From contig JAZUJE010000003.1 of the NCBI GenBank assembly GCA_045642565.1, positions 24,375 to 88,374 on the forward strand: a DNA stretch of 64,000 nt, in the 5' to 3' direction. How positions within the stretch are numbered: the stretch's first letter is position 1; each line of letters opens with the position of its first letter. The notes beneath the pieces were generated by a model. It searched no databases. It had not been told where the DNA came from and worked only from the letters and a program-made list of their open reading frames with translations. Both the position numbers and the translations under genes were made by a program. Of the stretch, positions 33,353 through 42,223 are shown piece after piece. Source of the DNA: UBA1764 sp045642565. GTDB taxonomy: Bacteria; Bacillota; Clostridia; Peptostreptococcales; Anaerovoracaceae.

Positions 33353-35529
33353 TGAGAATTCTTGTATTTGCAGCCGGTGGAGATATCGGCGGTGGAAAAA
33401 CTCATATTCTAAATTTAGCGCATGAACTTTCTAAGAACAATACGCTACGTTTGGTGTGCTTCAGAATTGGCGAAATGTCAAAAGATGCAAAAGAAATGGG
33501 GATAGACACTGTAGAGATTGATGTAAAAGAAGGCTGGGCTGCAACAAAAAGATTAGCATTTAAAGAGGCTAAAGAGTTTAAACCTGATATAATTCATTGC
33601 CATGGTTCAAAAGCCAATTTATTAGGAGTATTAGTTAAGAAAAATACCGGAATCCCTGTTATGACTACTGTTCATTCCGATCCTGAACTTGATTATATGG
33701 GATCTCCTTTTAGAAATTTAACATACGGAAATTTGAATAGATGGGCTTTAAGACATATGGATTACTATACAGCCGTTGGCCCTGCAATGCATGACTTGCT
33801 TATTTCAAGAGGCTTCGACCCATATAAGATAGATCATGTGTTTAATGCTATAGATTTTTCCGGAGAATATGAAAAGAAAGAAAAGCATGAAACTATTACA
33901 ATTGGTATAGCTGCAAGACTAAATCCTGTTAAGGATATACCTACATTGATTAAGGCTTTTGATGTTGCTTATAAGCAAGATGATAGGTTGCGTCTTTCAA
34001 TCGCCGGTACGGGAGAAGAAAGTGAAAAAATAAAGGCTCTTGTAAACGAACTTGGTCTATCTGGTGTTTGTACATTTGAAGGATGGATTAAAGATATGAG
34101 GGCATATTTTAAAAAGATTGATATAAATGTGCTATCTTCGCTCTCTGAGACCTTCCCATATTCATTGCTTGAAGGAGCTCTTGAACATGTTCCTGCAATA
34201 GCAAGTAATGTCGGAGGGATTCCATATCTTATTCAGCATGGTGAAACCGGATTGCTGTTTGAAGCGGGCGACGTAGACCGCTTTGCAAAAGAAATTTTGA
34301 TGCTTGCATCTGATGAGAATCTTAGAAATACACTTGCTGAAAATTTGTATTGTAAAGCGCGTGATGAATTCTCTCTTGATAGGATGCGTAAAGATCAGCA
34401 AGCAATTTACGAAAGACTTTATGCAAGACAGCTTCGTAAAGGTAGACAAGGCGCTATATTATGCGGAGCCTATGGTAAAGGTAATGCAGGTGACGATGCA
34501 ATTCTTCGTGCGATTATTGCAAGCCTTCGAAATAAAGATGCGGATATGCCAATATACGTAATGTCTCGTAAGCCATTAGCAACAAGTATACAAACTCATG
34601 TAAATTCATTGTTTACATTTGATATTCTGAAGCTCAAAAAGCTTTTATCAAAATCTAAATTATTTATCAGCGGTGGCGGAACTTTAATTCAAGATGTTAC
34701 ATCAACCCGTTCGCTTATGTTTTATTTGTTCACAATAAAATTAGCGAAACATTCTGGTGCAAAAGTCGAAATGTATGGTTGCGGAATAGGGCCTATTGCA
34801 AAACATTCAAATAGGATTAAAACCGCAAAGGTTCTTAATGAAAATGCTGATGTTATTACTTTAAGAGACAGTATATCGCGAGATTTGCTTTCAGAAATAG
34901 GGGTAGATAAGCCTGAGATTATTTTGGCTGCTGACCCGACTGTGAATTTGCCTGAGGTTTCAAAATCAATAGTGAAAGAAGCTTTTGAAACTGTCGGAAT
35001 TGATTGTAATGCAAAAAAAATTATTTTTTGTTTAAGGCCTTGGGAGGAATTTAAAAACTATACCCCGATTATTAAAGCAGCGGAATATGCTTATAATACA
35101 TATAATTTGATTCCGATTTTTTTACCTATGGAATATCCAAGAGATGTTGAAATTGGAGAAAAAATTGCTTCGCATCTCGATGTCCCTCATTATGTATCTT
35201 CAAAACACCATTCTATAGAGGAGCTTAGAGGAATGCTCGGGGAAGCAGATCTTGTTGTTGGAATGAGATTACACTCGTTAATTTTTGCTGCTTCGGGCGG
35301 AGCGCCTATAGTTGGTATTTCATATGATGTTAAAGTTGACAGTTTTATTAAAGATTCCGGGTCTAAATGGCTCGTTGATATTAAAAACTTAACGGCAGAG
35401 GCTCTGATTAAAGATATTGATTTAGCTATTTCTGCAGGCAGAGCTATGGGAGAAGAAACTAAGAAGCGTCTTCAAACTTTAGAAATTATAAATTCTGATA
35501 TGGCAGGGAAACTGTTAGGAGAAAATTAA
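33352..35529 (+). CDS. Glycosyltransferase family 4 - CsaB pyruvyltransferase fusion
   Basis: One 725-residue chain holds two enzymes. Residues 1-362 are a GT4 glycosyltransferase: GGGKTHILNLA near the start, IIHCHGSKANLL, and the donor-site ETFPYSLLEGALEHVPAIAS. Residues 365-725 match CsaB/polysaccharide pyruvyltransferase: GAILCGAYGKGNAGDDA, FISGGGTLIQDVTS, GCGIGPIAK, RLHSLIFAASGGAPIVGISYD. CsaB puts a pyruvate ketal on ManNAc of the secondary wall polymer, making the SLH receptor. The frame is continuous with no internal start signal at the junction. It overlaps the SLH gene by one base. A cytosolic location is likely. Confidence 0.92.
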   Translation: MRILVFAAGGDIGGGKTHILNLAHELSKNNTLRLVCFRIGEMSKDAKEMGIDTVEIDVKEGWAATKRLAFKEAKEFKPDIIHCHGSKANLLGVLVKKNTGIPVMTTVHSDPELDYMGSPFRNLTYGNLNRWALRHMDYYTAVGPAMHDLLISRGFDPYKIDHVFNAIDFSGEYEKKEKHETITIGIAARLNPVKDIPTLIKAFDVAYKQDDRLRLSIAGTGEESEKIKALVNELGLSGVCTFEGWIKDMRAYFKKIDINVLSSLSETFPYSLLEGALEHVPAIASNVGGIPYLIQHGETGLLFEAGDVDRFAKEILMLASDENLRNTLAENLYCKARDEFSLDRMRKDQQAIYERLYARQLRKGRQGAILCGAYGKGNAGDDAILRAIIASLRNKDADMPIYVMSRKPLATSIQTHVNSLFTFDILKLKKLLSKSKLFISGGGTLIQDVTSTRSLMFYLFTIKLAKHSGAKVEMYGCGIGPIAKHSNRIKTAKVLNENADVITLRDSISRDLLSEIGVDKPEIILAADPTVNLPEVSKSIVKEAFETVGIDCNAKKIIFCLRPWEEFKNYTPIIKAAEYAYNTYNLIPIFLPMEYPRDVEIGEKIASHLDVPHYVSSKHHSIEELRGMLGEADLVVGMRLHSLIFAASGGAPIVGISYDVKVDSFIKDSGSKWLVDIKNLTAEALIKDIDLAISAGRAMGEETKKRLQTLEIINSDMAGKLLGEN

Positions 35530-36677
35530 TGAAAAAGATACTTTGTCTTTCGACATCGAACTATTATCCATATCCTACAAGAAAGCAAAATGTTATGAAC
35601 CGCCTGAATGATTGTGAAATCATTTATGTGAACCCTGCATTCAGTTATATTGCTCCTTTAAAGGACAAAAAAATCAAGATTAGTGATTATAAAAAAGCCC
35701 CGCTGAAGGTTAAAGAAAATTTGTGGGTTTATAATCAAGCTCCTGTATTTCCTTTCTATAACAAAAAGCGTTGCATTAACAAGATAAATCAAAGGAAATT
35801 GGCGAAGCAGCTTGTTAAGATTTTAAACGAAAGAAATTTTGGCGATGATTTTTATATTTGGTGTTATAGCCCGACTGTTTGCGATTTGATAGACCCACTT
35901 GCTGATGCCATTGGTGTCCAAAGGGCGGAATTATGGAAACGCACAATATATGATTGTGTTGATAGACATTCCGCATATCCGGGCATGATAAATCCTCAGC
36001 TTGTTGATTCCATGGAAGAAGATTTAGCAAGAAGGGCAGGGACGGTCTTTGCAACAGCTCAGGGCCTTTTCGATAGGTTAAAGACTTTTAATGAGAATTC
36101 ATATCTCATTCCAAATGGTTGTAATTTTGAACTATTTAATAAAGTTGCAAGCATGACAAAAGATACAAACAAGCAAATTTTAGGTTTCGTTGGGATGCTT
36201 CAAGAATGTACAGATTATGAATGCCTTGAAGCTGTTGCTAAGGCATTCCCTGATGCTGAAATTCAGCTAATAGGGCGCAAGCTTCCTGGCGTAGACTTAA
36301 GTAGAATTGAAACATTTAAGAATATTAATTTTGTTGGATTGCTTCCTCAAGATGAATTACCAAACAGAATTAAAAACTTTGATGTTTGTTTAAATATTTT
36401 TAGAAATGACGAATTGTCAAAAGATGTCAGTCCTCTAAAATTCTATGAATATTTAGCAACAGGAAAACCTGTGGTAAGTACTCCGGTACCTCTTCAGGTT
36501 AGAGATTATGGCGAATGCATATATATTGCCGAAAATAAAGAAGAGTTTGTCAGCAAGTGCAAAGAGGCGCTTACTGAAACGATAGATAATCCAAAAAGAA
36601 CATTAAGACTTGAAGAAGCGAAAAAGTGTTCTTGGGATGAAAGAGTTAAAACAATGAGAAATATTCTATCATGGTAA
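35529..36677 (+). CDS. Glycosyltransferase, GT4-like
   Basis: This 382-residue GT-B fold glycosyltransferase starts MKKILCLSTSNYYPYP, with IYDCVDRHSAYPG and a C-terminal donor half including LGFVGMLQECTDYECLEAVAKAFP, FVGLLPQDELPNRIKNFDVCLNIF and LKFYEYLATGKPVVSTPV, the family 4 Glu motif region. The acceptor and sugar are unknown. Its start overlaps the preceding stop by one base, so it belongs to the wall-polymer operon. Confidence 0.88.
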   Translation: MKKILCLSTSNYYPYPTRKQNVMNRLNDCEIIYVNPAFSYIAPLKDKKIKISDYKKAPLKVKENLWVYNQAPVFPFYNKKRCINKINQRKLAKQLVKILNERNFGDDFYIWCYSPTVCDLIDPLADAIGVQRAELWKRTIYDCVDRHSAYPGMINPQLVDSMEEDLARRAGTVFATAQGLFDRLKTFNENSYLIPNGCNFELFNKVASMTKDTNKQILGFVGMLQECTDYECLEAVAKAFPDAEIQLIGRKLPGVDLSRIETFKNINFVGLLPQDELPNRIKNFDVCLNIFRNDELSKDVSPLKFYEYLATGKPVVSTPVPLQVRDYGECIYIAENKEEFVSKCKEALTETIDNPKRTLRLEEAKKCSWDERVKTMRNILSW

Positions 36678-36686
36678 AGGAGAAAA

Positions 36687-37196
36687 ATGATGGAAAAAGG
36701 AAAGAGAAAAATTAACATAATTGATATTGCAGTAATTGCTCTTTTAGTAATCGCAATTGGTGTTGTTGGCATTAAGCTTGCAGGAAACAAAGTGCAGGAT
36801 GCTATTTCTACTAAAGTTGATTGCTATGCTGAAGTAGTAATTGTTGGCGCTCAACCAAGAATTTATAACGAAATGGAGCGCCAGAATTTAGTAGGGCAGA
36901 AAATGGTTTCCGGCAATGAATTTTTATCAGCAACAATTGAAGATGTATGGCTTGAAGATTATATCTGCCAGGTTCAGACATCTGAAGGTGTGACTGTAGA
37001 TACTGTTGACCCGACTCAGAAGAATGTTGTTGTTCTTGTAAAAACGCAAGTTGCAGAAGGCACAGCTTCCCCTAAGATAGGTAGCCAGGAAATAAGAGCT
37101 GGTAAAACTTTTATTGTAAAGACACAAACTTTTGAAAGTTCCGGAATTATCCGTTATGTAAACTTTGGAGAATATACAAATCCTTATGAACATTAA
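36687..37196 (+). CDS. Membrane-anchored DUF4330-like protein
   Basis: This 169-residue protein has one N-terminal membrane span (IIDIAVIALLVIAIGVVGIKL) and an outside beta-rich domain with TVDTVDPTQKNVVVLVKTQV and GSQEIRAGKTFIVKTQTFESSGIIRYV. The pattern matches my memory of DUF4330 proteins, found beside glycosyltransferases and O-antigen-ligase-like genes in Firmicutes. Function unknown. ATG 36687 or the adjacent ATG 36690 follows AAGGAG. The next gene overlaps its end. Confidence 0.72.
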   Translation: MMEKGKRKINIIDIAVIALLVIAIGVVGIKLAGNKVQDAISTKVDCYAEVVIVGAQPRIYNEMERQNLVGQKMVSGNEFLSATIEDVWLEDYICQVQTSEGVTVDTVDPTQKNVVVLVKTQVAEGTASPKIGSQEIRAGKTFIVKTQTFESSGIIRYVNFGEYTNPYEH

Positions 37197-38646
37197 TAAA
37201 TTGTTAAAAGGAAGCGTGTTGTTATCAGGCGATGGACCTCTTCAGGACAAATATGAGGAATCTGCAACAAAGCGTGTCTGGGATAAATTTGCAAGCGCAG
37301 AAGACCCTGCAAAGACGTCCATTTATAGAAAACCTTTTATTTGGCTTGAGAAGATATTTGATAGATCTTTATCTTGGCCGGTAGATCGCATCGTTTGTTT
37401 TCTATTCGCTTTCTATCTTCCAATTGAATATGTAATTCGAGATATTCTTAGCATAAGCATTCTTGCCTCTGTATGGGAAGAATTGTTTATTTGCGCAGGT
37501 ATATTTGTTATATATCTAAAAGGACGTTTTGACAGAGTAAGTAGCATGGAAGTTGTGCTTTTGCTTTATGCCGGAGCATGCTTGGTGCTTTGCCTGATTA
37601 ATAGGCCGTATCCGGCAGTTGCTTTCCCGGGATTTAGAGCTCAAGTTGAATATATAATTTGGTTCTTTATACTGATAAGACTAATTGATAGCAAAAAGAC
37701 TGCGCGCTGGATAATTTGGCTTTTTGCCGGTGTAGTCTTTGTGATGTGCTTGCATGGAATATATCAATATATTATAGCTGTTCCTGTACCTGCAAGCTGG
37801 ACAAGCCAGACCGAAACGGCTGTAAGGACAAGAGTATTTTCCATTACAGGAAGTCCAAACATATTTGGAGATATGATTGTTATGGCAACTCCAAGTGTTG
37901 CTGCACTTATATATTACTGCAAAAAACCTGTAGAAAAGATTGCGGCATTTTGTTGTACCGGCATTATGTGCATTTGTATTTTATTCACTTTCTCAAAAGG
38001 ATCGTGGATTGGACTTATGGTTGCAGTACTGGTATTTGCTATGTATTGTGATAAACGCATCATCATTGCTATAACGGCGGCTATTGCTTCGGTATTAATG
38101 GTTTCTTCAACAATAGTAAATAGAATTGCATATTTGTTTACTGCTGACTATTTAGAAGCTGCGCAACGTGCCGGAAGATCAATGCGTTGGGAACTTGGTA
38201 GAAATCTTCTTGCTGAAGGAAATAAATGGCTCGGTTTTGGACTTGGGCGCTATGGCGGAGCTGTTGCCATGAATAATAAGGTTCTTGACCAAACAGAGGA
38301 TTTTGCTTATTACTACCTTGATAATTATTACATGAAGACGTTGGTAGAGACCGGCTATATTGGTTTGATATTTTTCTTATTGTGCATAGCTGTATTATTG
38401 ATATTCGGTGCAAGATCTTGCCATAGAGCGGGGATTAATTTTGTTGCCAATAGAAATATTGATCCGATATTTAGAAATGTAGGCAATGACAAAATTGTTT
38501 GTGCCGGTGTTTTTTCAGGCCTTTGCGGAGTTATGGCGCATTGCTATTTCGAAAACATATTTGAAGAGCCATATATGATGGCATACTTCTGGGGCTTGGC
38601 CGCGGTACTGATTTATTTTGGTTATCATTCAAAAGCTAATGAATAA
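37186..38646 (+). CDS. O-antigen ligase / polymerase-like membrane protein
   Basis: This polytopic protein has roughly 10 to 12 hydrophobic spans and a conserved Wzy_C (O-antigen ligase) region: SITGSPNIFGDMIVMATPSVAAL, FTFSKGSWIGLMVAVLVF, then the loop RWELGRNLLAEGNKWLGFGLGRYG-type and NYYMKTLVETGYIGLIFFLL. Such proteins join or polymerise lipid-linked glycans outside the membrane. In this context it may attach or extend the secondary wall polymer. I prefer ATG 37186; a TTG at 37165 would add seven residues. It overlaps the preceding gene by 11 bases. Confidence 0.82.
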   Translation: MNINKLLKGSVLLSGDGPLQDKYEESATKRVWDKFASAEDPAKTSIYRKPFIWLEKIFDRSLSWPVDRIVCFLFAFYLPIEYVIRDILSISILASVWEELFICAGIFVIYLKGRFDRVSSMEVVLLLYAGACLVLCLINRPYPAVAFPGFRAQVEYIIWFFILIRLIDSKKTARWIIWLFAGVVFVMCLHGIYQYIIAVPVPASWTSQTETAVRTRVFSITGSPNIFGDMIVMATPSVAALIYYCKKPVEKIAAFCCTGIMCICILFTFSKGSWIGLMVAVLVFAMYCDKRIIIAITAAIASVLMVSSTIVNRIAYLFTADYLEAAQRAGRSMRWELGRNLLAEGNKWLGFGLGRYGGAVAMNNKVLDQTEDFAYYYLDNYYMKTLVETGYIGLIFFLLCIAVLLIFGARSCHRAGINFVANRNIDPIFRNVGNDKIVCAGVFSGLCGVMAHCYFENIFEEPYMMAYFWGLAAVLIYFGYHSKANE

Positions 38647-38672
38647 AAGAAGTTCTTTTAGGAGATATTATT

Positions 38673-39275
38673 ATGAGTAAAATTATTACAGTCGCAAGAG
38701 AATTCGGAAGTGGCGGAAGACAATTTGCAAGAAAACTTGCAGAAGAACTCGGCTATGAGTATTATGACAAAGAAATATTAGCTGAGATAGCTAAGCATAC
38801 AGAGTTTTCAGAAGAATACGTAAAATCAATAGTTGACCGCAAACCACATAACTTATGGCCAATCAGAATTGGTAACAGCTTTTCTTCTGGGATGGATTAT
38901 CAACTTCAGCAAATGCAATCAATATATACGGCGCAGTTTGATGCTATCAACGAATTAGCCGAAAAATCAAATTGCGTTATTGTCGGACGTTGTGCTGACT
39001 ATATTTTAAGAGATAAAAAACCTTTCAGAGTTTTTGTTTATGCAGATATGGATTATAAAGTTCAAAGATGCTTAAGAAACAGAAAAGATAACGAACCTGA
39101 TACACCTGCAGAATTCGAAAAACTCATTAAGAGACTTGATAAAAGCAGAGCAAAGTATTATAGCGATTACACAGGGCAAGAATGGGGAGATAAGCAATAT
39201 TTCGACCTTTGCATCAATACTACCAATGTGAATATGGATCAGCTGGTAAAGATTTTTGCAAATGTGTTTAAGTAA
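38673..39275 (+). CDS. Cytidylate-kinase-like P-loop protein
   Basis: This 200-residue protein of the cytidylate-kinase-like (AAA_26) family starts ITVAREFGSGGRQFARKLAEELGYEYYDKEIL, whose GSGGRQ loop replaces a classic Walker A, and has CVIVGRCADYIL and VQRCLRNRKD. Members are common in Clostridia and their substrate is not established; canonical CMP kinase is a different group. RBS TAGGAG precedes it and a terminator follows, closing the envelope operon. Confidence 0.8.
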   Translation: MSKIITVAREFGSGGRQFARKLAEELGYEYYDKEILAEIAKHTEFSEEYVKSIVDRKPHNLWPIRIGNSFSSGMDYQLQQMQSIYTAQFDAINELAEKSNCVIVGRCADYILRDKKPFRVFVYADMDYKVQRCLRNRKDNEPDTPAEFEKLIKRLDKSRAKYYSDYTGQEWGDKQYFDLCINTTNVNMDQLVKIFANVFK

Positions 39276-39293
39276 CAATGAAATCTTTAAGGC

Positions 39294-39328
39294 CCAAAGC
39301 CTCTTTAGAGGGGCTTTGGATTTTTTTT
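39294..39328 (+). terminator. Terminator after the kinase gene
   Basis: CCAAAGCCTCT pairs with AGGGGCTTTGG (one wobble) around a short loop, followed by eight Ts. Confidence 0.9.
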
Positions 39329-39340
39329 AAGAAATTATCC

Positions 39341-39399
39341 TTGACATAGCCGTTCGGCTTAATTTATTATAATAGTATATAAATATAGCCGTTCGACTA
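39341..39399 (+). promoter_or_regulatory. hipBA promoter with two operator copies
   Basis: TTGACA at 39341-39346 and TATTAT at 39365-39370 (spacer 18) form the promoter. An inverted repeat AGCCG-TT-CGGCT lies in the spacer (39348-39359). A near copy, TAGCCGTTCGACTA, lies at 39386-39399, between the promoter and the antitoxin start, 39 bases from the first. Confidence 0.7.
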
Positions 39400-39417
39400 A
39401 ATAATAGGTGGGTTAGG

Positions 39418-39630
39418 ATGAAGTGTTTTAGTGCAAAAGAATTTGGTTTGGCAATTAAAGAAAGAAGACACAAACTCGGGTATACACAAAATCAGTTATC
39501 AGAAGTAACCGGTTTTAGTACAAGTTTTATTTCAGATCTTGAAAATGGAAAAGAAACTGCAGAGATAGGAAAAGCCATACACATTGCTACTATGTTGGGC
39601 CTTGATTTGCAAATTACTGAAAGAGGCTAA
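39418..39630 (+). CDS. hipB: HipB-like antitoxin, XRE helix-turn-helix
   Basis: This 70-residue Xre-family DNA-binding protein has the helix-turn-helix YTQNQLSEVTGFSTSFISDLE and ends LQITERG. It would neutralise HipA and repress the shared promoter by binding the two operator repeats upstream. The stop is two bases from hipA, a typical toxin-antitoxin arrangement. The ribosome binding site is GGTGGGTTAGG. Confidence 0.88.
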   Translation: MKCFSAKEFGLAIKERRHKLGYTQNQLSEVTGFSTSFISDLENGKETAEIGKAIHIATMLGLDLQITERG

Positions 39631-39632
39631 CC

Positions 39633-40895
39633 ATGAAATTGATTGTTTGTATTGAGAAAAATGGACAGTGGCTTGAGGTGGGTAGCATAGTGGGAACGCA
39701 TTATAGTAATGCGGTGTTTTCGTATAGCAATTCCTATCTTAATAGTGACTTAGCAAAAGCTATTTCTATAAGTCTTCCTTTACAGAGTGAAAGCTTCACT
39801 TCTAATCAGACGAAAAATTTTTTTGAGGGACTTTTACCTGAAGGGTTTACAAGAAGATTAGTTGCCGAACATTTACATGTTGATGAGAGTGATTATCTTC
39901 AAATATTAAAAAATCTTGGCAAGGAATGTATTGGCGCGATAAGAGTGTATAGCGAGGATGATGTTATTGAGGAAGATGCATACGAAAGGCTTTCATTAGA
40001 TGATATAAAGATGCTTGCAAGTGAGGGAGTAAGTAAATCTTCTGAGTATGTTATCGATTCTCATATATCACTTACGGGCGCAAGTGGTAAAGTTGGCTTA
40101 CTATACCATAATGGTGAATGGTATTTACCAAAGGGAATGGCTCCAAGTAATTACATAATAAAACAAAGCCATGTCAGGCTTGATAATATCGTCTTTAACG
40201 AGCAACTTTGCCAGATGACAGCTGCACAGCTTGGAATAGAAGTGCCTCATAGTATGATTATTAATACGGGCGAAAAAAAAGATGACGAGGTTTTGTTTGC
40301 ATCAAGCCGCTTTGATAGAAATGTAAATAGCGCTTCGCGTTTTGTAGATAACATTCCTGTACCATTCAGGCTTCATCAAGAAGATTTTGCACAGGCTATG
40401 GGGATTTCATCTATTCAGAAATACGAAAAAAGACCGGATGAGCATTACCTAAAGAAGATGTTTGAAATTATCAATAGATACTCGTCAAATCCTATTGAAG
40501 ATCAGTTCAAGCTCTGGGATTTGACTATAGTAAACTATTTGCTTGGGAATACAGATTGCCACATAAAAAATGTGTCGCTTCTTTATAGTTCAGATTTGAA
40601 TGCTGTTAAACTTGCCCCTTGCTATGACATGATTAGTACTGCGATATATTCAAATCGTATCAACAATTTTGCATTCAGTATTGATGGAGAATACGACATC
40701 AAAAAGATAGACCGCAAGTCCTTTGAGCACGAAGCCGTTAAGCTTGGTTTGGGAAGCAGGATAGCTATGAAACATTTTGATGGTATCGCCGGAAACTTTG
40801 AGAATGCTATCAGTAAGGCAACAGATGAGCTTTTAGAAAGCGGGATAACAGATGCTAAAGGTATAAAAGAGAAAATATTGAAAATTCGGAGCTAA
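39633..40895 (+). CDS. hipA: HipA-like serine/threonine kinase toxin
   Basis: HipA (420 residues) phosphorylates glutamyl-tRNA synthetase in Escherichia coli, stalling translation and giving persistence. Here the N-subdomain LFEGLLPEGFTRR type sequence, SLTGASGKVGLLY loop, YIIKQSH lysine, SRFDR, LHQEDFAQA, the catalytic GNTDCHIKN (Asp308) and LAPCYDMIS (Asp332) are all present, so the kinase looks active. Asp308 and Asp332 line up with E. coli Asp309 and Asp332. The target in this organism is inferred; gltX is encoded 31 kb away. It converges on the UDP-ManNAc dehydrogenase gene. Confidence 0.92.
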   Translation: MKLIVCIEKNGQWLEVGSIVGTHYSNAVFSYSNSYLNSDLAKAISISLPLQSESFTSNQTKNFFEGLLPEGFTRRLVAEHLHVDESDYLQILKNLGKECIGAIRVYSEDDVIEEDAYERLSLDDIKMLASEGVSKSSEYVIDSHISLTGASGKVGLLYHNGEWYLPKGMAPSNYIIKQSHVRLDNIVFNEQLCQMTAAQLGIEVPHSMIINTGEKKDDEVLFASSRFDRNVNSASRFVDNIPVPFRLHQEDFAQAMGISSIQKYEKRPDEHYLKKMFEIINRYSSNPIEDQFKLWDLTIVNYLLGNTDCHIKNVSLLYSSDLNAVKLAPCYDMISTAIYSNRINNFAFSIDGEYDIKKIDRKSFEHEAVKLGLGSRIAMKHFDGIAGNFENAISKATDELLESGITDAKGIKEKILKIRS

Positions 40896-40932
40896 AAAAC
40901 TCCAAAGTGCATTTGCACTTTGGAGTTTTTAG
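40893..40932. terminator. Bidirectional terminator between hipA and the dehydrogenase gene
   Basis: A 15-bp or longer stem AAAAACTCCAAAGTGC/GCACTTTGGAGTTTTT with loop ATTT has an A run on the left and a T run on the right, so it can serve both converging genes. Confidence 0.9.
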
Positions 40933-40936
40933 TTTT

Positions 40937-42157
40937 CTATTTTCCCAGCAGTTCATATCTGAATCCTGCTTTTTCTGCAGCTTCACGGTCGCAGAAGTTT
41001 CTTGTATCAAAGAAATTCTTTTGTTTGACTACTGTTGCAAGATGTGCGAAGTCTAAATTTTTGTATTCTTTGTGATTTACGCCAAGGATTACTAAATCGG
41101 CATCCCTGCAAGCTATATCCAAATTCTTTTCTGCTACGAAAGGATCATGAATATTTACTGTTGCTCCGGAAGATTTGAGAATATCTGTAAGATATATGAT
41201 AGGGCTTTCGCGCATATCATCTACATCCGGTTTGTAAGTTGTTCCTAAAATGGCTATTGTTTTATTTTTTAAGCTACCAAGAATTTTTTCAGCACGGTTT
41301 GCGACATATTGTGGCATACCATCATTTGTATGTCTGCTCAAATTAATAATTTGTGCGAGTCCGGGTTCTTTTTCTACTATAAACCATGGGTCTACTGCGA
41401 TGCAGTGTCCACCTACGCCAGGGCCCGGTTGATGGATGTTTACTCTTGGGTGTTTATTGCAAATTTCAATAAGTTCCCAAACATTAATTCCTTGCTGTTC
41501 ACAAATTTTCGCAAGTTCATTGGCGAAAGCAATATTTACATCTCTAAATGTATTTTCAGAGAGCTTTGCCATTTCGGCTGTTCTTGCATCTGTTTCATAT
41601 ATTTCGCCTTCGACAAAACATTTATATAATTCAGCAATTGCATGAGCAGCTTCTTTTGTATAGCCTCCGGCAACTCTGCTGTTATGAACAAGTTCATAAA
41701 GAATTTGTCCTGGGATAACTCTTTCAGGGCTATGTCCAAGCAGATAATTAACTCCGGCTTTATCAAGTACAGGCTTCATTAATGTATCAACGGTTCCGAC
41801 AGGGGATGTTGATTCAAGAATAACTATATTTCCTTCTTTTAGAACAGGAACAATACTTTCTGTTGCGCTGACTACAAAGCGCATATCTGCTTTTTTGTCA
41901 TCTGTAATAGGGGTTGGAACTGATACTATGAAAACATCAGCTTCTTCAATTTCGGTCTTTGCAACAAGATTTCCGCTTTGTACAGGTTTTTTGATAAAAT
42001 CTGCGAGTCCGGCTTCTTCGATTAAAATCTCGCCTTTATTTAAAGCCTCAACTACATCTGCCTTTTTATCTATCCCGATTACTTGATGTCCGGCATTTGC
42101 AAACATTGCTGCCGTAGGAAGCCCGATATAGCCAAGTCCAATTACACAAATCTTCAT
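40937..42157 (-). CDS. UDP-N-acetyl-D-mannosamine dehydrogenase (WecC-like)
   Basis: This 406-residue nucleotide-sugar dehydrogenase oxidises UDP-ManNAc or a related sugar to the uronate. It has GLGYIGLPTAAMFANAGH, STSPVGT, HSPERVIPG, SKLSENTFRDVNIAFANELA, the catalytic Cys in GGHCIAVDPWFI, and GTTYKPDVDDMRESP. GHCIAVDPW favours the WecC group over UDP-glucose dehydrogenase. I start it at ATG 42157 with GGAG nine bases upstream. It diverges from tagA, which uses UDP-ManNAc, so the two probably serve one polymer. Confidence 0.88.
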   Translation of the reverse strand: MKICVIGLGYIGLPTAAMFANAGHQVIGIDKKADVVEALNKGEILIEEAGLADFIKKPVQSGNLVAKTEIEEADVFIVSVPTPITDDKKADMRFVVSATESIVPVLKEGNIVILESTSPVGTVDTLMKPVLDKAGVNYLLGHSPERVIPGQILYELVHNSRVAGGYTKEAAHAIAELYKCFVEGEIYETDARTAEMAKLSENTFRDVNIAFANELAKICEQQGINVWELIEICNKHPRVNIHQPGPGVGGHCIAVDPWFIVEKEPGLAQIINLSRHTNDGMPQYVANRAEKILGSLKNKTIAILGTTYKPDVDDMRESPIIYLTDILKSSGATVNIHDPFVAEKNLDIACRDADLVILGVNHKEYKNLDFAHLATVVKQKNFFDTRNFCDREAAEKAGFRYELLGK

Positions 42158-42183
42158 GTTTTTATCTCCTTTTTGTCCTATAT

Positions 42184-42216
42184 ATCTTATCACAAAGCGG
42201 AAAGATATGATAAAAT
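42184..42216. promoter_or_regulatory. Divergent extended -10 promoters
   Basis: On the minus strand TGATAAGAT occupies 42192-42184 and faces the dehydrogenase gene. On the plus strand TGATAAAAT occupies 42208-42216 and faces tagA. The two lie back to back with 15 bases between, so polymerases on them would compete. Confidence 0.55.
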
Positions 42217-42223
42217 ATTTTGT

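Noticed and set aside
39347..39399. The repeats before hipB read CCGAACGG on the other strand, like a PurR box core
   Set aside because: The flanking bases do not fit the PurR consensus and the symmetry about the hipB promoter fits autoregulation by HipB better. PurR binding is not excluded.
39294..40932. hipBA as part of a mobile element
   Set aside because: No integrase, transposase, att-like direct repeats or terminal inverted repeats are visible; only its position and convergence suggest insertion.
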